DNA from: Streptomyces avicenniae
GTDB lineage: Bacteria; Actinomycetota; Actinomycetes; Streptomycetales; Streptomycetaceae
Assembly (NCBI RefSeq): GCF_000719135.1
Contig: NZ_JOEK01000017.1
Location: forward strand, 189,481-253,480
DNA length: 64,000 nt
Reading direction: 5' to 3'
The translations under genes and the position numbers were made by a program. Shown here one piece after another: positions 25,005-31,572 of this stretch. The notes under the pieces were generated by a model. It had not been told where the DNA came from. It saw only the letters and a list, made by a program, of their open reading frames with translations, and searched no databases. Position 1 is the stretch's first letter. Each line of letters begins with the position of its first letter.

Positions 25005-25097
25005 GTGACCACGCCATCGGCGACGTGTGCGGGCGCCCGGCCCATCGACGGCGCGGCTGCTCCGGCCGCGGGACCCCGGGGGGAGGGCCCGCGATGA
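25005..25097 (+). CDS. Tiny leader-like ORF coupled to the next small gene
   Basis: A 30-codon frame from GTG 25005 (MTTPSATCAGARPID at the start) preceded by an AGGTGAGG purine run. Its stop TGA overlaps the ATG of the following 50-residue ORF (ATGA). The overlap and purine run are the only support; the peptide has no recognised motif and could be a leader rather than a functional product. Confidence 0.35.
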   Translation: MTTPSATCAGARPIDGAAAPAAGPRGEGPR

Positions 25098-25246
25098 GCG
25101 ACACCGAGCAGTCCGCGACGCCGCGCAACCCCGACCGCCGCCCGGAGTTGGAGGACCGGCTGCGCGAGGCGAACGCCCTCAGCCGCGCGGACCGCCGCGC
25201 CAAGGGCGGCGACGCGTCACGGCCCCTGCCGCCAGGGACACCGTAG
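25094..25246 (+). CDS. Small charged hypothetical protein
   Basis: A 50-residue, strongly hydrophilic peptide (contains ELEDRLREANALSRADRRAK, a likely helix) encoded from ATG 25094, with GGGAGGG 7 nt upstream and coupling to the preceding tiny ORF. No family is recognised. Composition suggests a soluble, possibly nucleic-acid- or protein-binding helix. Conservation among relatives would decide whether it is real. Confidence 0.45.
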   Translation: MSDTEQSATPRNPDRRPELEDRLREANALSRADRRAKGGDASRPLPPGTP

Positions 25247-25354
25247 CGGCGTCGCCCGTTCGGGTGAAGCGGCTCCGGGGAGACCTCAGCGGAGGCCCGC
25301 AGCCCCCCGTCCGCCCGTCCGGGTGCACGCGGGCGAGCCACTAGGGTGGCCGCC

Positions 25355-26287
25355 ATGCCGGACGACCTGATCCGAATCGTCTCCCGCTCCTCCCCCATGG
25401 CGCTGGCCCAGGTGGAACGGGTGCGCGCCGAACTCGGCGCCCTCTACCCCGGGATGCGGACCGCGGTGGTGCCCGTCACGACATCGGGCGACCGGTGGAC
25501 GGGCGACCTGGGCGCGCTGGGCGGCAAGGGCGCGTTCACCAAGGAGGTGGACGCCGCGCTGCTCGCGGGCGAGGCGGACCTCGCCGTCCACTGCATGAAG
25601 GACGTCCCCGCCGACCGGCCCCTGCCGCCCGGCACCGCCTTCGCCGCGTACCTGCGGCGCGACGACATCCGCGACGCGCTCGTGCACCCGGAGGGCCTGA
25701 CCCTCCCTGAACTGCCCGACGGCACGCGGATCGGCACGTCCTCGGTCCGCCGCCGGGCCCAGCTCGCCGCGTCGTGGCCCGGCCTGGAGTGCGTGCCGCT
25801 GCGGGGGAACGTCAACCGGCGGCTGGAGAAGCTGGCCGCCGGGGAGGCGGACGCGCTGCTGCTCGCCCTGTCGGGCCTGGAGCGCATCGGGCGCCGGGAC
25901 GCGGCCTCGCAGCTGCTCGGCGTCGAGGACATGTGCCCGCCGCTGGGCGCGGGGGTGCTCGGGCTCCAGTGCCGGGCGGACGACGACCGCGTCCTGGAGA
26001 CGGTCTCGATCCTCGGCGACCCGGACGCGTGGCGGGAGATGACGGCGGAGCGCACGTTCCTGCACGTCCTGCGCGGGCACTGCAACAGCCCGATCGCGGG
26101 CTACGCCAGGGCCGAGCGCGACGGGCGGCTGCAACTGTGGGGCAGGGTCTTCTCGCCCGACGGCAAGACGGTCCTGGACGCGCACGAGTGGGCGGGGCCG
26201 CTGGACCCGGAGGCGCTGGGCATGTCGGTGGCCGTGGCGCTGCTGCGCCAGGGGGCGCGGGACGTCATCGACGCCATCCCGCACTGA
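25355..26287 (+). CDS. hemC: Hydroxymethylbilane synthase (porphobilinogen deaminase)
   Basis: A 310-residue HemC, which polymerises four porphobilinogens to hydroxymethylbilane. Diagnostic blocks: [43 protein letters not shown], and [11 protein letters not shown] with the Cys that carries the dipyrromethane cofactor. The usual PAVGQGALG segment is altered to PPLGAGVLG. The ATG at 25355 follows TAGGGT by 7 nt, a clear leaderless start; the GTG at 25346 overlaps that hexamer. No other haem gene is adjacent, although Streptomyces usually keep hemC in a hem cluster, so this may be a second copy, perhaps supporting sirohaem or another tetrapyrrole. Confidence 0.92.
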   Translation: MPDDLIRIVSRSSPMALAQVERVRAELGALYPGMRTAVVPVTTSGDRWTGDLGALGGKGAFTKEVDAALLAGEADLAVHCMKDVPADRPLPPGTAFAAYLRRDDIRDALVHPEGLTLPELPDGTRIGTSSVRRRAQLAASWPGLECVPLRGNVNRRLEKLAAGEADALLLALSGLERIGRRDAASQLLGVEDMCPPLGAGVLGLQCRADDDRVLETVSILGDPDAWREMTAERTFLHVLRGHCNSPIAGYARAERDGRLQLWGRVFSPDGKTVLDAHEWAGPLDPEALGMSVAVALLRQGARDVIDAIPH

Positions 26288-26309
26288 CCACGGCCGCGCG
26301 CGTCGTCCC

Positions 26310-26768
26310 TCACTCGTAGGAGACGCGGAACACCGGGTGCTTCGGGGCGGCGCGGCGCAGTTCCTCGTCGGACGACGTGGGGCCGACGCCGTCGAAGAAG
26401 ATGCCGACCTCGGCCTTCCAGCGCTTGAGGTAGGCGCGCAGGATCTCCGGCTTGTCGTCGTCGGCGACCTCGGTGGCGGTGAACGCGGTGACCCGCTTGC
26501 CGAGGATGAGCTGCCCCCCGCCCGCCGCCCGCATGTTGTGGGTCCACTGGACGTGGCCGCGCGGCGCGACGAGGTACTGCGCGCCGTCCACGGTCAGCAG
26601 GTTGACCGGGGTGCGGCGCCAGGCGCCGCTCTTGCGGCCCTTGACCGCGAGGACGCGGGAGCCCCAGACGCTGATGCCGCGACGGGTGAGCCAGGAGACG
26701 GTGCGGTTGAGCACGTTGACGGTGAACCAGCCGGGCTTGCGCAGGTGCGGGGCGGCTTCGCTGCTCAT
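26310..26768 (-). CDS. Deazaflavin (F420)-dependent oxidoreductase, DUF385/DDN family
   Basis: A 152-residue split-barrel protein of the nitroreductase/DDN family of actinobacteria, which use coenzyme F420 or related flavins. Family blocks are RKSGAWRRTPVNLLTVDG and QYLVAPRGHVQWTHNMRAAG, then a C-terminal LKRWKAEVGIFFDG. The substrate is unknown. It is divergent from the TetR gene with about 160 bp between, so it is the probable target of that repressor. Confidence 0.85.
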   Translation of the reverse strand: MSSEAAPHLRKPGWFTVNVLNRTVSWLTRRGISVWGSRVLAVKGRKSGAWRRTPVNLLTVDGAQYLVAPRGHVQWTHNMRAAGGGQLILGKRVTAFTATEVADDDKPEILRAYLKRWKAEVGIFFDGVGPTSSDEELRRAAPKHPVFRVSYE

Positions 26769-26925
26769 GGTGGGTGCCTCTCGGTTCCGGGGTCCTGACG
26801 GGGCGGGCGGCCGTTACGTGAGCACTGCTCTCGGCCTGGGACCACAGTGGCACGGCTGCGCCACGAAAGCAAGAGCAGTGTTCACGTATTGGTGCACCGA
26901 TCCACCGAATGGCAGACTGGGGTGC

Positions 26926-27648
26926 ATGAGCACCATCGAGGGAGCCAGGGCCAGGGCCAGGCGCGAGATCACCGCCGCCATCAAGGACGAGGCGCGGCGC
27001 GGGCTCGCCGCCGAGGGGGCGTCCCGGCTGTCGCTGCGCGCGGTGGCGCGGGAACTGGGCATGGCGTCGTCGGCGCTCTACCGGTACTTCCCGAGCCGTG
27101 ACGACCTGCTGACCGCGCTGATCGTGGACGCCTACGACGCGCTGGGCGAGGCCGCCGAGGAGACCCTCGCCGCGACGCCCCGGGACGACCCGGCCACCCG
27201 CTGGGTCGCCGTGTGCGGGGCCGTCAGGGCGTGGGCCCTCGCGCACCCGCACGAGTTCGCCCTCGTGCACGGCACCCCCGTACCGGGCTACGCGGCACCG
27301 CAGGCGACGACGGGCCCCGGCGTCCGCGTACCCCTCGCGCTGCTCGCGCTGACGGCCGAGGCGCAGGAGGACGCGCTGCTGGCCCCGCCGACCTGGGACC
27401 CGCTTCCGCCCCCGGTGCGGGCCGAGGCGGAGGCGCTGGCCGACGAGTACGCGCCGGGACTGCCCGCGCCGGTGGTGGCGGCACTGGTGGCGGCGTGGGC
27501 ACAGCTCGTCGGGCTGATCAGCTTCGAGGTGTTCGGCCAGTACACGGGCGTGGTGACGGCGCGCGACGAGTTCTTCGCCCACGCCGTCTCCCGCATCGCC
27601 GCCGACATCGGCCTCCCGACCACCCGCGGCGGCACCCCGGAGGAGTGA
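26926..27648 (+). CDS. TetR-family transcriptional regulator
   Basis: A 240-residue regulator. The N-terminal helix-turn-helix is LSLRAVARELGMASSALYRY followed by FPSRDDLLTALI; the C-terminal half is the TetR_C-like ligand domain (WVAVCGAVRAWALAHPHEFA). The ATG at 26926 follows CAGACT by 7 nt. It is divergent from the deazaflavin oxidoreductase; the AT-rich intergenic segment 26800-26920 should hold the operator. Its stop codon overlaps the tRNA-like remnant starting at 27647. Confidence 0.92.
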   Translation: MSTIEGARARARREITAAIKDEARRGLAAEGASRLSLRAVARELGMASSALYRYFPSRDDLLTALIVDAYDALGEAAEETLAATPRDDPATRWVAVCGAVRAWALAHPHEFALVHGTPVPGYAAPQATTGPGVRVPLALLALTAEAQEDALLAPPTWDPLPPPVRAEAEALADEYAPGLPAPVVAALVAAWAQLVGLISFEVFGQYTGVVTARDEFFAHAVSRIAADIGLPTTRGGTPEE

Positions 27649-27711
27649 CCCCGGCACGGAGCACCGCTCTCCTAAAGCGGGTGTCGCACGGCCCGGATGC
27701 TGCCGGGGGCA
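27647..27711 (+). pseudogene. Degenerate tRNA-Arg(CCU) remnant, possible attachment-site scar
   Basis: The stretch GAGCACCGCTCTCCTAAAGC (27659-27678) continues as GGGTGTCGCA and reads as the D-arm end, anticodon stem CCGCT/AGCGG and loop CTCCTAA with anticodon CCU. CTGCCGGGGGCA at 27700-27711 is the T-stem end plus 3' acceptor strand. GACCCCG at 27647 could be the 5' acceptor strand, but most of the D-arm is missing and the TTCGAAT T-loop is replaced, so it cannot be a working tRNA. Actinobacterial integrative elements use such tRNA halves as att sites, and lower-GC accessory genes begin right after it. Confidence 0.55.
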
Positions 27712-28101
27712 TGTGCGTCCTTCATGCGGCCTGCGCGTTCTCAGAACGCTCAAGCATGCCGGGGGTGTTCGAGCACAGTCGGGAACGTCCGGGAACCAAG
27801 ATCGGCTTCTCTTCCTTCCCGCCTGGCCACAGACTTACCTGCGCAAGCCCTGCCCGGTGAGGACACGCCCATGGCAGCTTGGTGGTCCGCGGGCGGAGGC
27901 CGCCGGAGGAATCGCCTCACGGCGGTTCCTCTCTTCTCCGGTCAGCAGTCACGTCTCGGCCTCGTCGTCGCACGGGGGATCGGTGACACCGAAGTGTGTT
28001 GGCCCCCGTGACCCCGTGGAAAATGCCGTGTGAACCGTGTCCGCTGCGCGGCATGCCCCTGACGCGCCGACCTCTTGAACGCCGCCCCGTTCGGGGCCCT
28101 G
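27712..28101. other. Intergenic part of the islet without a supported gene
   Basis: About 390 bp. It contains a perfect 15-bp palindrome (27735-27749; arms GCGTTCT and AGAACGC around one C) and an 11-bp hairpin with one G-U pair on the plus strand (27906-27916 with 27921-27931) followed by a pyrimidine-rich run, possibly a terminator. Short frames lack ribosome binding sites and family resemblance. Confidence 0.4.
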
Positions 28102-29187
28102 TCAGTGACTCGGTTCGCGCGACTCCCACATGATTCGCATGCGCTCACGGGCCTGATCGGGAGCGGGGACTCGTTCGAAGACGCCTGGGGAAACCCGATG
28201 AACGACATCGACCCCGTAATGGTGCAGAAAGCTGCGTTCCCTGAGTTCAAGAGGGTGAGGGAAGAGCGCACCGAGGCGACCGACCGCACGGGGTGCGTAG
28301 CGCGCGTAGTCGAGCAGCTGGGCCAAGGCCTCGCGTACGTACCGACGCCCGACGCGCGACTTGGCCTCGATGAGTTCGCTTCCCTCAGGACCGTCCAGAA
28401 AGATGTCACAGAGGCCGGCCGGACTTGCGAAGCGTGTCGTTGTCGTGCCGGTCAAGGTTCCGCAGAATTCGGCGACCAACGCCGCCTCGTCCCGGTTGAA
28501 GAGAACCTGTTGCGCAGTTCGCTCGACCGTCACGGACCGGGTGTGCTGTCGCTCCAGTGGCAGTTCACGAACCACGCCGGGCGGCGTCACGGCACCGGCA
28601 TCCTCCAGAGCCGTCCTGGTGGTGATGAGCAGGCCGTCGATTCCGGCACGCGCCCGTTCGCCGAACAACACCAGCTGCCCCGGGTACTGAAAGGTGGGCT
28701 TGTACCCGAGGAGAGCGCTCAATGTCGCGTAGGGAATCTCCGCCCGCTCGAACTGGCGCAGGCTGTAGACCGTGTGCCAGCTCTCGCCGCCTTCCTTCGG
28801 CGGCCACAACACATCGGCGAAGGAGCTGTTCCGGAAGATCGCCCCGATCTCACCGATGGCCCGCAGATGGTTCTTGCCGGTGAAGAACACCACGTCCCCG
28901 GTGGAGACGCCCGCCATCTTGCCGTCGTGGCCCGGGGTGGCCCCCCAGAACCTGCTCCGCCCGTCCGGGTGGAATGTCTTCAGAGACCGTAGCTGGTCTT
29001 CCGTCAACCTCTCGGCATACGGGGACTCGGTGAACGGCACGGACCGGTCCAGAGTGTCCTTCCAGTGTCGGCGCGATTCGACGCTGCCGAACGCCGGGGA
29101 GACCAACAGGCGTGTCGCGGGACTTGAGTCAACGGGCCCCTTCCCGCCGTGAGAGCCCTCGACACGGAGAACGGGTCGCGCCGTCAC
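28102..29187 (-). CDS. Candidate modification-dependent nuclease: PUA/EVE-like reader domain plus PD-(D/E)XK domain
   Basis: A 361-residue protein. Residues 70-165 (RFWGATPGHDGKMAGVSTGD; VVFFTGKNHLRAIGEIGAIF; SFADVLWPP; WHTVYSLRQF) resemble the reader-like modules found at the front of restriction nucleases; this part is tentative. Residues 235-300 have a PD-(D/E)XK nuclease core: Asp261 in LCDIFLDGPEG, Glu274-x-Lys276 in ELIEAKSRVG, and a helix with Gln290 (EALAQLLDYARY). The GTG at 29185-29187 overlaps the stop of the head-domain gene (GTGA). Together they suggest a type IV-like restriction system. Lower GC than its neighbours indicates transfer. Confidence 0.65.
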   Translation of the reverse strand: MTARPVLRVEGSHGGKGPVDSSPATRLLVSPAFGSVESRRHWKDTLDRSVPFTESPYAERLTEDQLRSLKTFHPDGRSRFWGATPGHDGKMAGVSTGDVVFFTGKNHLRAIGEIGAIFRNSSFADVLWPPKEGGESWHTVYSLRQFERAEIPYATLSALLGYKPTFQYPGQLVLFGERARAGIDGLLITTRTALEDAGAVTPPGVVRELPLERQHTRSVTVERTAQQVLFNRDEAALVAEFCGTLTGTTTTRFASPAGLCDIFLDGPEGSELIEAKSRVGRRYVREALAQLLDYARYAPRAVGRLGALFPHPLELRERSFLHHYGVDVVHRVSPGVFERVPAPDQARERMRIMWESREPSH

Positions 29188-29423
29188 CGGGACACCTGCC
29201 GCAGCGCCTCGGAGGAAGTCGCCTGATCCCGGGGCCCGAACGTCGCATGCGGGTAAGCCACACCGACGACGGCCCCGGAGTCGTCCAGACGGCCATCCCG
29301 AAGGACCAGGTGGCTTCGAACCGGCTTGATCCGGTAGGTGACAACGGACGGCTTCCTGCCGAGGGCGTCGCACTCCGCCAGTGTCTGAACCAGATGCTCA
29401 CGGGTGACATCGTCGATTCCCAC
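29184..29423 (-). CDS. Stand-alone ScoMcrA-like head-domain protein
   Basis: A 79-residue protein: VTREHLVQTLAECDALGRKP, a TYRIKPVRSHLVLRDGRLDD block and SGAVVGVAYPHATFG. From memory this follows the N-terminal domain of many actinobacterial HNH restriction enzymes (consensus like EcDrLGRdaFL.kYGF..a..Y.lv.dGr.YDSKAIaGvAhG), with the YDSKAI block altered to DDSGAV. Here it is a separate gene coupled to a nuclease rather than fused to one. The GTG at 29421-29423 has no ribosome binding site but TATGAT ends 6 nt upstream, a textbook leaderless start. A role in substrate recognition or in complex formation with the nuclease is inferred. Confidence 0.55.
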   Translation of the reverse strand: MGIDDVTREHLVQTLAECDALGRKPSVVTYRIKPVRSHLVLRDGRLDDSGAVVGVAYPHATFGPRDQATSSEALRQVSR

Positions 29424-29915
29424 GCTGGGATCATATGACTATTGCTCGACTTGATTACTGCTGGAGTCAGCTGCCGGATAGGGGCGTTCCTTCGAGGTGA
29501 GGCCGGGCACCGTCCGCCACATCGAGTGCAGCCAGACCTCACGGATTGTCCGGCACGACATGTCGTGAGCGGGACCGAGTATGAGGCCACGCTGCATCAG
29601 GCGGCGGCATTGAGCAGCACACCGGAAGGATTCGGTCCCGCCCCTGAAGCGGGTGTGGCAGGTCGAGGCCTGCCGGGTGCGCGGGCGAAGGGCCGGACCC
29701 GAACAGCTCGCCCGCGCACGGCCACACGCCATGCACTCACGCCGTACTGAGGATGGCTACGAGAGCCCGTCGGACCCGTCGTCGAGCGTCCGGAACGACC
29801 AGGCGCTGCCGTTCCGGTTCGGGTCGGCGCCCGGCTCGTGGAAGCTGTGCCCACGACGGGTGCGACGACCTCGTCATCCGCGCAACCAACTCGTCAGAGT
29901 GGAAGGTCTGCTCGG
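29424..29915. other. Intergenic region at the right border of the islet
   Basis: About 490 bp without a supportable gene. It contains the promoter of the leftward head-domain gene (TATGAT at 29430-29435 on the minus strand) and a tRNA-like element (29637-29680). A frame around 29753-29965 reads CDDLVIRATNSSEWKVCSVT near its end, which looks protein-like, but there is no start signal and the rest is low-complexity Arg; it may be a gene fragment. Confidence 0.35.
29637..29680 (+). other. Second tRNA-like 3' half (degenerate)
   Basis: CCCGC/GCGGG (29637-29641 with 29649-29653) forms a 5-bp stem around a 7-nt loop, followed by TGTG and a second stem GCAGG/CCTGC with a 6-nt TCGAGG loop, then CGGG. 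From GTGT onward it matches the expected tRNA-Arg 3' half at most positions. The U33 position is C and the T-loop is short, so it is not functional. An ordinary terminator hairpin pair is the alternative explanation. Confidence 0.3.
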
Positions 29916-31451
29916 TCACCCATCGGTGGGCTTGCCCGCGCGGCGCAGGGTTGTCGCCGCGATGAGTGCCGTGGCGGCGGCGAACACCGCGCACACCACG
30001 GCGACCGTGTTCAGCCCGCTCGTGTACGCCTCCCGCGCCGCGGCCAGCGTCTCGCGCGCGGCGTCCGCCGGGAGGTTTCGTGTCACCGCCAGCGCGCCTT
30101 CGAGGCTGCCCCGGGCGGACTCGGCCACGTCGGCAGGAACCCCGCCCGGCAGCGTGATCCCCTCCCGGTAGACGAGCGAGCCGAGGCTGCCCATCGTGGC
30201 GATGCCGAGCGCCACGCCCAGGTGGCTGCTGGTCTCCTGGAGCGAGGCGGCCGAGCCGCCCTTCTCCGGCGGCGCGGAGCTGACGACCAGGTTGGTGCCC
30301 AGCGCCCCGACCGGCCCCGTGCCGAAGAAGCAGATCACGAAGCCGACGACCAGGAGCGGCAGCCCGCCGACCGGTTCGACGAAGGCCATCAGCGCGTAGC
30401 CGCCCGCCGCGACGGCGAGACCGGCGGCGATCACGGACGCCATCGAGAAACGCGCCGCCAGCGTGGGCGCCAGCATCGCGGAGACGATCGACGCGAGCGC
30501 CGAGGGCACCATCCACAGCCCCGCCTCGACCGGCGAGAGCCCCTCGACCATCTGGAGGAAACCGGTGATGAGCAGGTAGCTCCCGGCCACGCCGACCATC
30601 AGGAGCGTCGTGATCAGCAGGGAGGAGGTGAAGGCCCGGTTGCGGAACAGGCTCACGTCCAGCACCGGGTGGGTCAGCTTCCGCTGACGGCGCACGAACA
30701 GCACGCCCACGGCCGCACCGGCCGCCGCCGTCAGGACCGGCACCGGCCCCCACCCGTGCTTCGTGAACTCCTTCAGACCGTGGATGACCGGCAGGATCGC
30801 CGCCAGGGAGAGGCCCACGCTGAACAGGTCGATCCTGCCCGCCCCGGCGTCGCGGTACTCGGGGAGCAGGAGGGGCGCCGCGATCAGCAGGACCACCATG
30901 ACCGGCACGCCGAGCAGGAACACCGAGCCCCACCAGAAGTGTTCGAGCAGCACCCCGCCGATCACCGGGCCGAGCGCGGTGCCCGCCATGAAGCAGCTGG
31001 CCCACAGCGCGAAGGCCCGGCCGCGCTCCCGCGGGTCCTCGAACATGTTGCCGATCAGGGCCAGCGTGGACGGCATGAGCGTCGCCGCCGCGATCCCGAG
31101 CAGGGCGCGGCTCACGATCAGCATCTCGGCACTCGTGGAGTACGCGGTGAGCACGGACGTCACACCGACGACGACCGCGCCGGTGATCAGCAGTCTCCGG
31201 CGGCCGATCCGGTCGCCGAGCGTGCCCATGGTGACGAGGAACCCGGCCATCATGAAGCCGTAGATGTCCATGATCCACAGCGTCTGCGTGCCGCTGGGCC
31301 GCAGGTCCTCGGCGAGGGGCGGCAGCGCCAGGAACAGCACGCTCTGGTCGAGCGAGAGCAGGAGGGTGGGCAGGGCCAGCACGGCGAGCCCGGTCCACTC
31401 CCGGGGACCGGCCTTCCTCGCCACGCCGGTCGTGGGGGCATGCGTCGTCAT
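29916..31451 (-). CDS. MFS drug-efflux transporter, DHA2 (EmrB/QacA) type
   Basis: A 511-residue transporter with about 14 membrane segments. Markers: LLLSLDQSVLFLALPPLAED in TM1 (motif D1), the motif A loop GTLGDRIGRRRLLITG, and GTALGPVIGGVLLEHFWWGS (motif C) of drug antiporters. It is divergent from the BTAD regulator. Its upstream region has three heptamer repeats at 11-bp period ending 10 bp before a CACGCT -10 hexamer, the form of a SARP-type activator site, and AAGGA 7 nt before the ATG. The substrate is unknown. Confidence 0.92.
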   Translation of the reverse strand: MTTHAPTTGVARKAGPREWTGLAVLALPTLLLSLDQSVLFLALPPLAEDLRPSGTQTLWIMDIYGFMMAGFLVTMGTLGDRIGRRRLLITGAVVVGVTSVLTAYSTSAEMLIVSRALLGIAAATLMPSTLALIGNMFEDPRERGRAFALWASCFMAGTALGPVIGGVLLEHFWWGSVFLLGVPVMVVLLIAAPLLLPEYRDAGAGRIDLFSVGLSLAAILPVIHGLKEFTKHGWGPVPVLTAAAGAAVGVLFVRRQRKLTHPVLDVSLFRNRAFTSSLLITTLLMVGVAGSYLLITGFLQMVEGLSPVEAGLWMVPSALASIVSAMLAPTLAARFSMASVIAAGLAVAAGGYALMAFVEPVGGLPLLVVGFVICFFGTGPVGALGTNLVVSSAPPEKGGSAASLQETSSHLGVALGIATMGSLGSLVYREGITLPGGVPADVAESARGSLEGALAVTRNLPADAARETLAAAREAYTSGLNTVAVVCAVFAAATALIAATTLRRAGKPTDG

Positions 31452-31501
31452 GGGGCGTTCCTTCCGGTGAAGCCTTGGGACGGGCAGCGTGGACGGGGGC
31501 G

Positions 31502-31530
31502 CTCCCGGTTCCCTCTCGGTCCGCTCTCGG
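31502..31530 (-). promoter_or_regulatory. Triple direct repeat, SARP-type operator of the efflux gene
   Basis: On the minus strand CCGAGAG (31530-31524), CCGAGAG (31519-31513) and CCGGGAG (31508-31502) recur at exactly 11 bp. The -10-like CACGCT (31491-31486) follows after 10 bp. SARP/BTAD proteins typically bind heptamer repeats at 11-bp spacing about 8 bp before the -10. The adjacent gene encodes a BTAD protein. Binding is an inference. Confidence 0.55.
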
Positions 31531-31572
31531 GCCGTTCCCCGCCCGGGAGCGCCGGTCGGTTAGCGTGATCCC

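Larger units (their letters stand above)
27647..29680. mobile_element. Putative accessory islet flanked by tRNA-like 3' halves
   Basis: About 2 kb with noticeably lower GC and less biased third codon positions than its surroundings. The left edge is a degenerate tRNA-Arg(CCU); a weaker tRNA-like copy stands at the right (29637-29680). Inside are only two genes, a head-domain protein and a nuclease. No integrase or excisionase gene is visible, so if it arrived on an integrative element that element has decayed. The borders are an inference. Confidence 0.4.

Noticed and set aside
29753..29965. 70-codon rightward frame ending with a protein-like CDDLVIRATNSSEWKVCS stretch
   Set aside because: No start signal, low-complexity Arg-rich first half; at best a fragment.
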